Positions 1 through 12,276 of a stretch of 64,000 bases of DNA are shown one piece after another (position 1 is the stretch's first letter; the number at the start of each line of letters is the position of its first letter). The notes beneath the pieces were generated by a model, which saw nothing but the letters and a program-made list of their open reading frames with translations, was not told the origin of the DNA and ran no database searches. Location of the stretch: assembly GCF_002959965.1 (NCBI RefSeq), contig NZ_PREV01000026.1, positions 1,867,501 to 1,931,500 of the forward strand, read 5' to 3'. Position numbers and translations under genes: made by a program. This stretch comes from Microbulbifer pacificus (lineage in GTDB: Bacteria; Pseudomonadota; Gammaproteobacteria; Pseudomonadales; Cellvibrionaceae).

Positions 1-2
1 AG

Positions 3-104
3 CCAAATTGTCTTAGGCAAGGCGCGCGATGAGCGAGTGAGGGAGCGTACATTAGTACGTGACCGAGTAAGCGAAGAGCAGCAACGCCGCATAAGACGGT
101 TTGG
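3..104. repeat. Long imperfect hairpin in the 16S-23S spacer
   Basis: The outer arms at 3-15 and 92-104 pair over 13 positions, with two G-U pairs. Part of the next segment (17-18 with 89-90) also pairs, and the centre holds a short palindrome, CGTAC-atta-GTACG, at about 48-61. The whole element is about 100 nt and lies just upstream of the 23S gene, so it is part of the internal transcribed spacer. No tRNA gene is present in these first 141 bases. A role in pre-rRNA folding, or an inserted palindromic repeat, are both possible. Confidence 0.6.
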
Positions 105-141
105 AAAAGCACAAAGTCGTTAGTAGTCGTTTGTGTTGTAT

Positions 142-3024
<2,883 letters not shown>

Positions 3025-3229
3025 ACAACAGAGATGGTTACTAACGAACGGATTGTGTAAGCAATCGAGAGACGTGCAAGCTTCTCGCAAGAGATCGACT
3101 TGCGGTGTATTACTACAGAATGTTTCGCCGAAGTATTTGGGGTTATCGCCGGTCTAAACGACCAGGCAAACAGCGATAACAGGTAGCGCAGGGCACAGCC
3201 CGTAAGACCAGCACCAACCCAAGCCAGTT

Positions 3230-3348
3230 TGCCTGACGACAATAGAGTTGTGGAACCACCTGATCCCTTGCCGAACTCAGAAGTGAAACGCAACATCGCC
3301 GATGGTAGTGTGGGGTTTCCCCATGTGAGAGTAGGTCATCGTCAGGCT
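3230..3348 (+). rRNA. rrf: 5S ribosomal RNA
   Basis: The sequence carries the 5S core CCGAACTCAGAAGTGAAACG and GATGGTAGTGTGGGG. Its ends, GCCTGACG (3231-3238) and CGTCAGGC (3340-3347), pair as helix I. The 205-nt spacer after 23S (3025-3229) contains no tRNA gene that I can see. It is the last gene of the operon, directly followed by a strong terminator. Confidence 0.97.
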
Positions 3349-3360
3349 TCTAAATAAAAG

Positions 3361-3399
3361 AAAGGGCCACCCAAACGGGTGGCCCTTTCTTTTATTTTT
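3361..3399 (+). terminator. rRNA operon terminator
   Basis: A perfect 12-bp stem, AAAGGGCCACCC / GGGTGGCCCTTT, with an AAAC loop is followed by CTTTTATTTTT. This is a classic intrinsic terminator just after 5S. Confidence 0.95.
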
Positions 3400-3442
3400 G
3401 CGCCCGACACTATGAGCTGGTGCCAAGCATCGTGAGAGTAGG

Positions 3443-3510
3443 GCTGCCCATCGCGTATGCGAAGCACACGCTTCGCGTGATGGGCAGCGCCCGGCCATGG
3501 ATGGCCGGGC
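3443..3510. repeat. Two adjacent palindromes in the gap after the rRNA operon
   Basis: The 3400-3763 gap holds no credible gene. It contains an imperfect hairpin (3443-3488) whose ends GCTGCCCATC / GATGGGCAGC surround a GCGAAGC...GCTTCGC core. Directly after it comes a perfect 10-bp hairpin (3489-3510, GCCCGGCCAT / ATGGCCGGGC). The same GCGAAGC/GCTTCGC core recurs in the pilT-pilU gap near 47505-47521. A dispersed extragenic palindrome family is the likely explanation. Confidence 0.55.
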
Positions 3511-3763
3511 CGGGGCTAAATAGCACATTCAAAAGTCGCGCCAGGGATGGCAGTGCAGAGGTTCACAATCTCTGCCACAAAATGCGGCAGTTCTCTACTT
3601 TGCCTTTTCGAAGCTTCCTTTCCTGAGCTGGTCCTGCCACCGGCGCTTTTTTAAACGCTTTCCCAAGCCCAACAACCACGGGCCTCACATCCGATATCCC
3701 AAACTTATCCCCAGCTCTATGCATGGATTTTGTGGGAAACTGTGTAATCCACAGGGCAATGCC

Positions 3764-4612
3764 TCACAATCGACGCATGCAAAGCAGCGGCATATTTTTG
3801 CGTACTTTCTCGAGCTGATCAGCCTCCAGGACTGCTGTAACAACACCTTCGCCCTCGCCCATTTCTGCGAGTACCTCACCCCAGGGGTCAATAATGGCCG
3901 AGTGCCCCCAGGTGCGACGCCGGTGTGAATGCTGCCCTCCCTGTGCAGCTGCAACCACAAAGCAGCCATTCTCAATGGCGCGTGCGCGCAGCAGAGTCAT
4001 CCAATGCGCCTGACCGGTTGTATGCGTAAACGCCGCGGGGATCATGAATACTTCGGCTCCCGCCATAGCCAATTGGCGGTAGAGTTCGGGAAAGCGCAGA
4101 TCAAAACAGATGCTGAGCCCGAGCCTGCCCCACGGCGTGTGTGCGGAGACTGGATTGTCGCCAGGCTCAATACTCGCCGATTCGCAGTAGCGGCCGGCGG
4201 CATCGGCGACCTCCACATCGAACAGGTGCATTTTGTCGTAGCGTGTAACGAGTTTCCCGCGGTTGTCGTAGAGCAGGAACGCAGAGCGACTACGCGAACC
4301 GGGGACAGGGGAGCCGTCCTCGCGCTGGAGAAGGGAAACCGAACCGGCGGCGATCCAGATGCCCAGTTCACGAGACCACTTTTGCAGAGAAAATTGCACC
4401 GGGTGCAGCTCGGGATCAGCGGTGCCCCGGGCAAATGGTTCCGCCACCGAATAGCTGCCACCATCCGCGAGATGCGCGAAGTTTTCCGGTAAAAGTACCA
4501 GTTGAGCACCCTGGTCCACGGCTTGTGTCAACAGCTCACAGGCTCGTTCGAGGTTCACGGAGACAGAATCTCCGCTGACCATTTGTACTGCGCCGACACA
4601 AATATCCTTCAC
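3764..4612 (-). CDS. Nitrilase-superfamily amidase (Nit1/deaminated glutathione amidase-like)
   Basis: The carbon-nitrogen hydrolase triad is complete: E43 in LPENF, K127 in RYDKMHLF and C169 in LSICFDLRFPELY (numbering from the GTG start). The 282-aa length and these motifs fit the Nit1/YbeM branch, whose characterised members hydrolyse deaminated glutathione in the cytoplasm. I chose the GTG at 4612 because AAGGAG sits six bases upstream. An ATG at 4660 would add 16 residues with no family similarity. The gene stands alone, divergent from the DUF885 gene. Substrate assignment is by family only; other omega-amidase-type substrates are possible. Confidence 0.85.
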   Translation of the reverse strand: MKDICVGAVQMVSGDSVSVNLERACELLTQAVDQGAQLVLLPENFAHLADGGSYSVAEPFARGTADPELHPVQFSLQKWSRELGIWIAAGSVSLLQREDGSPVPGSRSRSAFLLYDNRGKLVTRYDKMHLFDVEVADAAGRYCESASIEPGDNPVSAHTPWGRLGLSICFDLRFPELYRQLAMAGAEVFMIPAAFTHTTGQAHWMTLLRARAIENGCFVVAAAQGGQHSHRRRTWGHSAIIDPWGEVLAEMGEGEGVVTAVLEADQLEKVRKNMPLLCMRRL

Positions 4613-4770
4613 CGTCTGCTCCTTGTAATTGAACGCGAACCTGTGGGGTGGGTTGGACACCGGCTCTGTTTTGCGACGGAAGCCGGGAGGTGCGCGGTCA
4701 CCGGTCCCCGGAAGTGATCGCTGTCGTGATATGGTTCAGCGTTCAACCATTTCTACCGAGGGAATATTCA

Positions 4771-6549
4771 ATGGCACCGAGACCCGCCGGATTTCTGTTC
4801 CTGATCATAGTCGCAGGCTGGCTGCTGATACCAGCGGCGCAGGCGGTTACCGCTTCTGAACAGCTGCAGGCCGTGATTGACGAGCACTGGCAGTACAGTC
4901 TCAGGGAAGACCCAATCACCGCCGGGAGAATGGGAGCGAAGGGTTATAACGACCGCTTGCCCGGTGTCGCGCCGGAAGATCGCGCACGCCGCCTGAAGTC
5001 GGAGAAGGCGTTGCTCGCACGCCTCGATGCTATCGATGCCTCGACCTTGAGTGCATCGGAACGGGTAAACCGTGACCTGCTTGCCTGGGTGCTCAAAAAC
5101 TCTACTGAGGGCAATCAATTGTTCCTCGATCGCATCCCGGTGAATACGTTCTACAGTTTCTGGAGCGCGGCCCTGGACGCAAGCTCTGGCCTGAATATGC
5201 CGAAGGTCTCGGACTATCAGGATTACATCAAGCGTATTCAGGATTTCGGCCGTTACTTCGACGAAAATATCGCGAATATGCGCGTGGGTATCGAGGATGG
5301 ATTTGTACTGCCGAAAATCGTCGTGAAAGGCATTGCCCCGACGGTGCGTGCGCAAGTATACGAAGATCCCACCAAAAGCAGTCTCTACGAGCCGTTCAAA
5401 AACCTGCCGGAAACGTTTTCTGAAGCTGACAAAAAGCGTCTCCGGGAACAGGGTAAACAGGCTATCGCTGAATATGCCATTCCGGCGTTTGATCGTGTGG
5501 CGACCTTCCTGGAAGGGGACTACATGAACGCCGCAACTGATTCACTTGCGGTCGAAGCGCTGCCCGGAGGCAAGGAGTATTACCGCCATGCGATCCGCAC
5601 CTATGTGACCATGGATATGGACCCCGCGGAAATTCATCGCATCGGGCTTGATGAAGTAAAGCGCATTCGCGGAGAAATGAACGCGCTGATTGCACAGCTG
5701 AAGAAAGAGGGAAAATTTGACGGCGACTTTGCAGCATTCACCGAGTTTCTGCGCACCGATCCCCAGTTCTATGCAGACACCCCGCGTGAACTCCTGAGCG
5801 AGGCATCCTACGTTGCCAAACGCATCGATTACCGCCTGCCGGAGTTTTTCGGCAAGCTGCCCAGACTGCCCTATGGCGTGGTGCCGGTACCCGATGAAAT
5901 CGCGCCCAACTACACCACGGCGTCCTATAACCCGGCCGCCATTGGCGGCACTCGTGGTGGCGCTTACTGGGTGAACACCCACGCCCTCGACCAGCGCCCG
6001 CTGTACGAACTGGTCGCGTTGACCCTGCACGAGGCGGTGCCTGGTCACCATCTGCAGGGAGTGTTGTCCCAGGAGTTGGAGAATGTGCCGGATTTCCGTC
6101 GCAACCTCTATCTGAGTGCCTTTGGTGAGGGATGGGCGCTCTATAGCGAACGGCTTGGGGTGGAGATGGGTGTATATGAAAATGCCTACCAGCAGTTCGG
6201 CAGATTGAGTTACGAAATGTGGCGTGCCGCGCGCCTGGTAATCGACACGGGAATCCACTCCCAGGGCTGGACTCGTCAGCAGGCGCTGGATTTTCTGGCG
6301 GATAACACCTCACTTTCCAAAGCAAACGTGCGCGCGGAAGTCGATCGCTATATCTCCTGGCCGGGGCAGGCGCTGTCTTACAAAATGGGCGAAATCAAAA
6401 TTCGTGAGCTGCGTGCAAAGGCGGAAAAGGAACTGGGTAACCAGTTTGACATTCGCGCCTTTCACGACGCGGTGCTCGCCAATGGCGCACTTCCGATGGA
6501 AATGCTGGAAGCAGAAATGGATCGCGTGATTGCGCAAGGAAAGAAATAA
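4771..6549 (+). CDS. DUF885 family secreted peptidase-like protein
   Basis: The 592-aa product starts with a signal peptide (hydrophobic stretch at about residues 7-23 ending PAAQA). It carries the DUF885 hallmark HEAVPGHHLQG about two thirds along, an HExxH-like arrangement that probably binds zinc, followed by a downstream E-rich segment (FGEGWALYSERLG). Family members are predicted periplasmic metallopeptidases or carboxypeptidases of largely unknown substrate. The ATG at 4771 is preferred over one at 4648 because GAGGGA precedes it and the signal peptide starts there. The gene is monocistronic and ends at a strong terminator. Confidence 0.85.
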   Translation: MAPRPAGFLFLIIVAGWLLIPAAQAVTASEQLQAVIDEHWQYSLREDPITAGRMGAKGYNDRLPGVAPEDRARRLKSEKALLARLDAIDASTLSASERVNRDLLAWVLKNSTEGNQLFLDRIPVNTFYSFWSAALDASSGLNMPKVSDYQDYIKRIQDFGRYFDENIANMRVGIEDGFVLPKIVVKGIAPTVRAQVYEDPTKSSLYEPFKNLPETFSEADKKRLREQGKQAIAEYAIPAFDRVATFLEGDYMNAATDSLAVEALPGGKEYYRHAIRTYVTMDMDPAEIHRIGLDEVKRIRGEMNALIAQLKKEGKFDGDFAAFTEFLRTDPQFYADTPRELLSEASYVAKRIDYRLPEFFGKLPRLPYGVVPVPDEIAPNYTTASYNPAAIGGTRGGAYWVNTHALDQRPLYELVALTLHEAVPGHHLQGVLSQELENVPDFRRNLYLSAFGEGWALYSERLGVEMGVYENAYQQFGRLSYEMWRAARLVIDTGIHSQGWTRQQALDFLADNTSLSKANVRAEVDRYISWPGQALSYKMGEIKIRELRAKAEKELGNQFDIRAFHDAVLANGALPMEMLEAEMDRVIAQGKK

Positions 6550-6555
6550 CACCGA

Positions 6556-6586
6556 AGGCCCCGGTACCTGACCGGGGCCTGATTTT
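6556..6586 (+). terminator. Terminator after the DUF885 gene
   Basis: A perfect 10-bp stem, AGGCCCCGGT / ACCGGGGCCT, with a 5-nt loop is followed by GATTTT, seven bases after the stop codon. Confidence 0.85.
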
Positions 6587-6699
6587 CCGGTGCACCATTC
6601 CAGTCCGGAAATCGAATGATTTATCCCGATTAATTCGATTTTTCCCCGTCCCCACCGGTCGTATAGTGCGGTCACTCCACAACGGCTGAGGACGAAAAA

Positions 6700-7404
6700 A
6701 TGCTCTATCAACGTCGTGCTGACGAACGCGGCCGTGCGAACTTCGGATGGCTCGATTCCCGCCATACCTTTTCATTTGGTCGCTATTACGACCCAAAGCA
6801 TATGGGTATCTCCGTCTTGCGGGTCATCAATGATGATACCGTCGCACCCGGTGCGGGGTTTGATGCCCACGGCCATCGGGATATGGAGATAATTTCCTAC
6901 ATTCTCTCCGGGGCGATTGAACATCAGGACAGCATGGGTAACGAGTTTGTGGTCCCCGCCGGTGATGTGCAGCGAATGACGGCCGGTACCGGTATCACCC
7001 ACTCCGAGTACAACCACTCGAAAACCGACCCACTCAAATTTTTGCAGATATGGATTGTTCCCAACCAACGCAACCTGCCACCGGGGTATGAGCAGAAGAC
7101 GATTCCGCAGAGCGGCCGACTCACACCACTGGTGACACCCGATGGGAGAGACGGTTCTCTGACGGTACATCAGGATGCGAGTATCTTCCGCGCGCAGCTC
7201 GAAGCCGGTGAGCAGCTAACGCTAAATACCGGGCAGCGAATGGGTTATCTGCACGTGATTACCGGCAGTGTACAGGCCAGCGGTAACAGCCTCTCCGCCG
7301 GCGATGGAGTTGGTGTTATCGACGAGCCGCTGGAGCTGATTGCGGGTGAACCGGGGATAACGGCGCTCTGGTTCGATCTGCCGCGGACGCGCGACCAGCC
7401 GTAA
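6700..7404 (+). CDS. Pirin family protein (YhaK-type bicupin)
   Basis: The 234-aa sequence shows the pirin cupin signature: HTFSFGRYYDP near residue 27, then the metal-binding FDAHGHRDMEIISYILSG and the GTGITHSEYNHS motif. A second C-terminal cupin half follows. YhaK-like pirins can show quercetin 2,3-dioxygenase activity or act as redox-sensitive cytosolic proteins; the physiological role is unclear. It lies between a terminator and the convergent mtgA gene and appears monocistronic. Confidence 0.88.
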   Translation: MLYQRRADERGRANFGWLDSRHTFSFGRYYDPKHMGISVLRVINDDTVAPGAGFDAHGHRDMEIISYILSGAIEHQDSMGNEFVVPAGDVQRMTAGTGITHSEYNHSKTDPLKFLQIWIVPNQRNLPPGYEQKTIPQSGRLTPLVTPDGRDGSLTVHQDASIFRAQLEAGEQLTLNTGQRMGYLHVITGSVQASGNSLSAGDGVGVIDEPLELIAGEPGITALWFDLPRTRDQP

Positions 7405-7451
7405 CTGGCGAATGACGATCTTCGCCTGGAAGCGGGAAAACCGGTATCGGA

Positions 7452-8132
7452 TTACATGGCCTGAAGGTAGCGACGGCCGCCCAGCTGTTGCACCTGACGA
7501 TGAATGGCAGATGCACGGCTGCGTACATATGGCGAGGGGCGGCTCGCTGACATCTGTATGGGGTTGGGGAGTACCGCCGCCAGCAACCCGGCCTGTGACG
7601 CGCTGAGGTGTCGCGCAGTGGTGCCGAAATGCGCTTGCGCCGCAGCCTCGGCGCCGTAAACCCCTTCGCCGAACTCGATAATATTGAGATACACCTCAAG
7701 TATCCGCCGCTTGGACCAGAGTGTTTCCATCAACAGCGTGAACCAGGCTTCCAGCCCTTTGCGCAGATAACTGCGCCCATTCCACAGGAACAGATTCTTA
7801 GCGGTCTGCTGGGTAATGGTGCTGGCGCCACGGGTGCGTTTACGGTTTTCTGCGAGTGCTTTTTGCAGGGAAGCGAAGTCAAAGCCGTGGTGTCGGGAAA
7901 ATTTTTGATCCTCGGCCGCAATTACCGCCATCTGCAGGTTCGGAGAGATGTTTTCCAGGGAGCGCCACTGCTGCCGGGCTTTGCGGTCGCTGCTCAATTC
8001 CCAGGTGAGAATGACCGCAGATGAGGGCGGGTCAATCCAGCGCAGAGCCAGAACCAACAGCGCAGTAATCGCCGCAAAAGCAACCGCAAGAAAAAGTCCG
8101 GATTTAATGGTGCGATTCAGGTAGTGGGTCAT
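7452..8132 (-). CDS. mtgA: Monofunctional biosynthetic peptidoglycan transglycosylase
   Basis: The 226-aa protein has one N-terminal membrane anchor (residues about 12-30) and a GT51 glycosyltransferase domain. The catalytic motif is [14 protein letters not shown], and the conserved [17 protein letters not shown] and RKxxE (RRILEVYLN) motifs follow. It polymerises lipid II glycan chains on the periplasmic face of the inner membrane and lacks the transpeptidase half of class A PBPs. The length is typical of MtgA. Confidence 0.95.
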   Translation of the reverse strand: MTHYLNRTIKSGLFLAVAFAAITALLVLALRWIDPPSSAVILTWELSSDRKARQQWRSLENISPNLQMAVIAAEDQKFSRHHGFDFASLQKALAENRKRTRGASTITQQTAKNLFLWNGRSYLRKGLEAWFTLLMETLWSKRRILEVYLNIIEFGEGVYGAEAAAQAHFGTTARHLSASQAGLLAAVLPNPIQMSASRPSPYVRSRASAIHRQVQQLGGRRYLQAM

Positions 8133-8191
8133 CGTTTGCGGAGATCAAAGGAAAACGGCAGCGCGCAGTATCCGTTGGCCCCAGTGCTTGA

Positions 8192-8237
8192 GGCCATATA
8201 CGAAAAAGGCCACCCTGTGGGTGGCCTTTTTCGTATA

Positions 8238-8242
<5 letters not shown>
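8192..8242. terminator. 24-bp perfect palindrome, bidirectional terminator abutting tRNA-Arg
   Basis: The arms 8192-8215 and 8219-8242 are exactly complementary over 24 bp with a 3-nt loop. The core GGCCACCC / GGGTGGCC is followed on both strands by TTTTT, so it can terminate in both directions. The right arm contains the encoded CCA and discriminator of the neighbouring tRNA gene. Confidence 0.85.
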
Positions 8243-8314
<72 letters not shown>

Positions 8315-8449
8315 AGCGGGTGACCTGGTTGGTCTAATCAGCGCCAAATCAACAGCTTAGGAACTCTGGCGCGGACGCGGATTATACAGAAGGCCCGGGT
8401 TGCGGCAAAGGGAATTGGGAGTGGATTGGTCGCTGGTGGAGCGCGGGCC

Positions 8450-8478
8450 TTCGCAGGGGCCGGCGCTATGCTTATAAT
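8450..8478 (+). promoter_or_regulatory. Candidate sigma-70 promoter for cytochrome c5
   Basis: TTCGCA (8450-8455, four of six matches to the -35 consensus), a 17-bp spacer and a perfect TATAAT (8473-8478). It lies 75 bp upstream of the ATG. Confidence 0.55.
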
Positions 8479-8553
8479 GCGCGGCTGTTTGGTAGAGGTT
8501 TGTGGCGATTGCGCCGAAATCTACGGGCCGGCTTGGGCCTTTAGGGGGAATGG

Positions 8554-8973
8554 ATGAAAGTTGTTTTGAATTTCGTGGCGGCCCTGGCCGTGGTGGCTGG
8601 CGCAGCGGTAGCCGTGGCGCAGTCCGTGGATGAGCAGATCGCCGAGCGCATCGCGCCGGTAGGCAAAACCTGCATGAAGGGCGATGAGTGTGCGGCGGCG
8701 GCACCCGCGGCGGCGGCCTCTTCCGGTGGCGCCCGTAGCGGCAGCGACGTCTACAGCGGTCACTGCGCGGCCTGTCACGGTACTGGTGCGGCTGGCGCGC
8801 CCAAGTTTGGCGACGCCGGAGCCTGGGGCCCGCGTATTGCCAAAGGGATGGATACGCTATACACCCACGCGCTGAACGGCTTCAATGCGATGCCGGCAAA
8901 AGGTCTGTGTATGACCTGTTCCGAGGACGAGGTGAAGGCGGCCGTTGACCACATGGTGGAAAACAGCAAGTAA
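8554..8973 (+). CDS. Cytochrome c5 family protein
   Basis: The 139-aa precursor has a signal peptide ending near AVAQ (residue 23). It carries one CAACH haem-binding motif (C71, C74, H75), a likely axial methionine in NAMPAKG (M113), and the second cysteine pair C119/C122 seen in c5-type cytochromes. These act as periplasmic electron carriers. An Ala/Gly/Ser-rich linker (residues 47-64) separates a short N-terminal segment with two extra cysteines from the haem domain. An SD-like GGGGGAA precedes the start and a terminator follows. Confidence 0.92.
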   Translation: MKVVLNFVAALAVVAGAAVAVAQSVDEQIAERIAPVGKTCMKGDECAAAAPAAAASSGGARSGSDVYSGHCAACHGTGAAGAPKFGDAGAWGPRIAKGMDTLYTHALNGFNAMPAKGLCMTCSEDEVKAAVDHMVENSK

Positions 8974-8993
8974 GCAAAAACGTACCGTCACAG

Positions 8994-9026
8994 ACAAGAA
9001 GGCCGCTCATTGAGCGGCCTTCTTGT
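8994..9026. terminator. Bidirectional terminator between cytochrome c5 and rep
   Basis: The 16-base arms 8994-9009 and 9011-9026 are exactly complementary and GC-rich at the core (GGCCGCTCA / TGAGCGGCC). Flanking A and T runs let it work for both convergent genes. Confidence 0.85.
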
Positions 9027-9048
9027 TTCTGGATTCCACTCCTGCCGT

Positions 9049-11082
9049 TCAGTCAAACATACTGAGCAGAGACCCCAGCGTCTCGGCTCCCTTGGCCTGG
9101 TTCTGTTCCGGCGTCGCCTTGCCGAAGCCTTCAAATACACAGTCTTCCTGTGGCAGTTCGTCGAGGAAACGGCTGGGAGTGGTGTCCTGGTTCTCGCCAA
9201 ACATTTTGCGCTTGCCGGCGAGCGTCATGGTTAGGGTACGCTGGGCGCGGGTGATACCCACGTAGGTGAGGCGCCGCTCCTCCTGGATGTTGTCGTCTTC
9301 GATACTGTTGCGGTGCGGCAGCAGGTTTTCCTCCATGCCGATCATGAACACATGGGGAAATTCGAGGCCCTTGGCGGCGTGCAGGGTCATCAGGCTGACC
9401 TTGTCGGTGGCCTCTTCTTCCTCCTGGCGGTCGAGCATGTCGCGCAGGATCAGCTTGGAGATGGCCTGCTCCAGGCGCACGTCCTGCTCCAGTTCATCGT
9501 CGGTACCCTCCATGGTCTTCATCAGGCTGTCCAGCAGCCAGTAGACGTTCTCCATGCGCTTTTCGGCGACTTTCTCACTGCTGGCGTTCTGGGACAGCCA
9601 GCCGGCGTAGTCAATGTCGTCGAGCATCTCGCGCAGCGCCGTTTCCGGGCTGTTGTCGGCGCAGTTGCGGGCTACGCCCTCCAGCCAGTGGGCGAAGCGG
9701 TTGAGTCGCTCGTAGCCCTGCTCGGTGATGTGTTCTCTGAAGCCGATTTCGGTGCAGGCGCGCAGCATGGAAATCTCGCGACCCTTGGCGTAGTTGCCCA
9801 GTGCCTCCAGGCTGCTGGTGCCAATCTGCCGGCGCGGGGTGTTGATGATACGCAGGAAGGCGTTGTCGTCGTCCGGGTTAACCAACAGGCGCAGGTAGGC
9901 CATCACGTCCTTGATCTCCGCGCGTGCGAAGAAGCTGGTGCCGCCGGACATCTGGTAGGGAATCTGGTTTTCCTGCAACTTCATTTCGATCAGCCGCGCC
10001 TGGTGGTTGCCGCGGTAGAGCACCGCGAAATCCATGAATTTGCAGCCGCGGCGGGCCTTCTGCAGAAAGATTTCGTTGGCGACGCGCTCGGCCTCTTCGT
10101 TCTCGTTGGCTACCTTGAGCACGCGGATTTCGTCGCCGAGGCCTTTATCGGACCACAGCGCTTTGTCGAACTCGTGGGGGTTGTGGGCGATCAGGTGGTT
10201 GGCCACCTTGAGGATGCGGCTGGTTGAGCGGTAATTCTGTTCCAGCTTGATCAGGCGCAGGTTGGGGTAGTCCTGCTTGAGCTGACTCATGTTTTCCGGG
10301 CGCGCGCCGCGCCAGGCGTAAATCGACTGGTCGTCATCGCCCACCACGGTGAGACCGCCGCGGTCGCCCACCAGCAGTTTCACCATCAGGTACTGGGAGC
10401 TGTTGGTGTCCTGATACTCGTCCACCAGCAGGTAGCGGATTTTTCTTCTCCACCGGTGCAGGAGCTCCGGATCGGATTCGAACAGCTGAACAGGGATCAG
10501 GATCAGATCGTCGAAGTCCACCGAATTGTAGGCTTTCAGCGCTTCGCAGTAGCGCCCGTAGGCCACCGCCATGGCCTGCTCCCCCGGGCTCTGGGCCAGC
10601 TCCAGTGCCTTGCGCGGGGTGAGCATGTCGTTTTTCCAGTTGGATATCTGGTTCTGTACCCGGTCCAGCAGGTCAGTGTCCAGGTCGCCATCGCGCAGCA
10701 TCAGCTCCTTGATCAGGCCGCGGGCGTCCTCGGCGTCGAAGATGGAGAAGCCGGGTTTGAAGCCGGCGGCGCGGTGCTCCTTGCGCAGGATGTTCAGACC
10801 CAGATTGTGAAAGGTGGAGACGGTGAGGCCGTGGGACGCCTTGGACTTCTTGCCATCGGGCCCGGTGATCAGTTTGCCCACCCGCTCTTTCATCTCCCGT
10901 GCGGCCTTGTTGGTAAAGGTCAGGGCGGCGATGTTTCGCGCCTGATAGCCGCACTCTCCGATCAGATAGGCGATTTTACGCGTTATTACACTGGTTTTGC
11001 CGGAGCCGGCGCCGGCCAGCACCAGGCAGGGGCCGTCGACATATTTCACCGCCTCCGCCTGGCGGGGGTTCAGCTGGGTCAT
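9049..11082 (-). CDS. rep: ATP-dependent DNA helicase Rep
   Basis: A 677-aa UvrD/Rep-type SF1A helicase. The N terminus MTQLNPRQAEAV gives the Q motif and GAGSGKT (residues 24-30) is Walker A. LLVDEYQDTN is motif II, GDDDQSIYAWRGA motif III, LEQNYRST motif IV, and LMTLHAAKGLEFPHVF plus VGITRA are motifs V and VI. The length fits Rep (about 670 aa) rather than the longer UvrD. It is a 3'-5' helicase that helps replication forks through obstacles. Confidence 0.95.
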   Translation of the reverse strand: MTQLNPRQAEAVKYVDGPCLVLAGAGSGKTSVITRKIAYLIGECGYQARNIAALTFTNKAAREMKERVGKLITGPDGKKSKASHGLTVSTFHNLGLNILRKEHRAAGFKPGFSIFDAEDARGLIKELMLRDGDLDTDLLDRVQNQISNWKNDMLTPRKALELAQSPGEQAMAVAYGRYCEALKAYNSVDFDDLILIPVQLFESDPELLHRWRRKIRYLLVDEYQDTNSSQYLMVKLLVGDRGGLTVVGDDDQSIYAWRGARPENMSQLKQDYPNLRLIKLEQNYRSTSRILKVANHLIAHNPHEFDKALWSDKGLGDEIRVLKVANENEEAERVANEIFLQKARRGCKFMDFAVLYRGNHQARLIEMKLQENQIPYQMSGGTSFFARAEIKDVMAYLRLLVNPDDDNAFLRIINTPRRQIGTSSLEALGNYAKGREISMLRACTEIGFREHITEQGYERLNRFAHWLEGVARNCADNSPETALREMLDDIDYAGWLSQNASSEKVAEKRMENVYWLLDSLMKTMEGTDDELEQDVRLEQAISKLILRDMLDRQEEEEATDKVSLMTLHAAKGLEFPHVFMIGMEENLLPHRNSIEDDNIQEERRLTYVGITRAQRTLTMTLAGKRKMFGENQDTTPSRFLDELPQEDCVFEGFGKATPEQNQAKGAETLGSLLSMFD

Positions 11083-11200
11083 TCTGGGGCTTACATCTTG
11101 GTTGCGCTCGAGCCGGGGATTCTACCAGTGTTGCGGTAGTTGCTTGTTCAACTTGCTTTATCGTTACGCCCGCATTGATAGCTTTACCATAATGGACGTG

Positions 11201-11226
11201 AGCGGCGCCCTGCCGGGAGCGCCGCT
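11201..11226. other. GC-rich hairpin in the rep/hydrolase gap
   Basis: AGCGGCGC / GCGCCGCT with a 10-nt loop, followed on the plus strand by TTACTTTT. It lies downstream of the minus-strand hydrolase gene, where the T-run is on the wrong side. It may be a weak attenuator or simply a palindrome. Confidence 0.35.
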
Positions 11227-11262
11227 TTACTTTTGAGAGACCTCCCGGCCAACGCGCGGGGA

Positions 11263-12261
11263 TTATTGCAGGCGCGCCAGATCCAGTTTCGTGAACAGGA
11301 ACTGGTTTATGCGTTCCAGTAGCGGCATCTTGCTGCCGTCGTCGGCCAGGGTGATGTCGCTCTGACGGTAGAAGTGACCGCGACCGGGAACCCAGGCCAG
11401 TTGGCTGTCGACCCCGGCGCCGCGCATGCTCTGTACCACCGCCGGAGCGATTTGCAGCAGACCGGGAATATCGTTTTCGCCCCACAACAGCAGCAGTGCG
11501 GGCGTGTCTGTCGCCGGCTGCAGCTTGTACAGGTTGTAGCCCCAGAAGCCGCCGGAGTTGGCGAACACGGCTTTGACCGGTACCCGGGCGCCGTAGGCCA
11601 GGTTGATGGAAGTGAAAGCGCCGGCGGACCAGCCGCCCACCGCCACACGCTCCGGATCGATGCCGAAGGACTCGGCATTGGCGCGGATATATGCCACCGC
11701 CTTGCCCATGTCCTCCGAGGAACCGACGATCGCGCGCCAGAACCAGAAGCGGGTTTCATCGGTGAGTGGCGCCAGGCCCAACTCACTGCGCACGCCGTTG
11801 GCACCGCCGAGAAACTTGTGCTGCATGGCGAATTCCGGGTCCATCAGGTGCTCTGCGTGCGGCGGGCTTTCCAGGCCCGGGTCCTCCTGGGTCAGCCGAT
11901 AGTCGATGGAGAAACAGGTGTAGCCACGGGCGGCAAATGCCTGGCAGTAACCGGACATGGGGGTGTTCTGGTGGCCCTCCGCATCGTGCATGGGCGCCGC
12001 GTCCTTGCCGCCGCGGTGCCAGAAGCCGCCGAAGGCCAGCACCAATGCCGGCCGTTTCCGTGGCGCCGTCTCGCCGAGCGGTTGGTAGACGTCCATGGTC
12101 AGTTTGCGCGTGCGGGGCTCGCTGCTGGAATCCACAACCCCCTCGCCGTAGGCCACGTCTTTTTGTACCTGCACCTCGAATTGTGGTGTTAGGAAAAGAG
12201 TCGTTTCCGCGCGGGCGCTGAGAGCGAGAAATATCAGCGGGGCGATCAATACTCGTAACAT
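11263..12261 (-). CDS. Secreted alpha/beta hydrolase (esterase/lipase-like)
   Basis: The 332-aa product has a signal peptide (MLRVLIAPLIFLALSARA). It carries an alpha/beta-hydrolase fold with an oxyanion-region AFGGFWHRGG and the nucleophile elbow GGWSAGAF (GxSxG). Late acidic and histidine residues (GENDIP, GRGHFY) probably complete the triad. It resembles family I/IV carboxylesterases of the BD-FAE type. Its stop-to-start spacing with the acyl-CoA ligase is only 15 bp and both are on the minus strand. It could release the acid that the ligase activates (inference). Confidence 0.75.
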   Translation of the reverse strand: MLRVLIAPLIFLALSARAETTLFLTPQFEVQVQKDVAYGEGVVDSSSEPRTRKLTMDVYQPLGETAPRKRPALVLAFGGFWHRGGKDAAPMHDAEGHQNTPMSGYCQAFAARGYTCFSIDYRLTQEDPGLESPPHAEHLMDPEFAMQHKFLGGANGVRSELGLAPLTDETRFWFWRAIVGSSEDMGKAVAYIRANAESFGIDPERVAVGGWSAGAFTSINLAYGARVPVKAVFANSGGFWGYNLYKLQPATDTPALLLLWGENDIPGLLQIAPAVVQSMRGAGVDSQLAWVPGRGHFYRQSDITLADDGSKMPLLERINQFLFTKLDLARLQ

Positions 12262-12276
12262 TTCTCTGGCTCCCGG

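Noticed and set aside
3420..3626. A 68-aa open frame after the rRNA operon
   Set aside because: It runs through two palindromes, lacks a ribosome-binding site and has no family resemblance.
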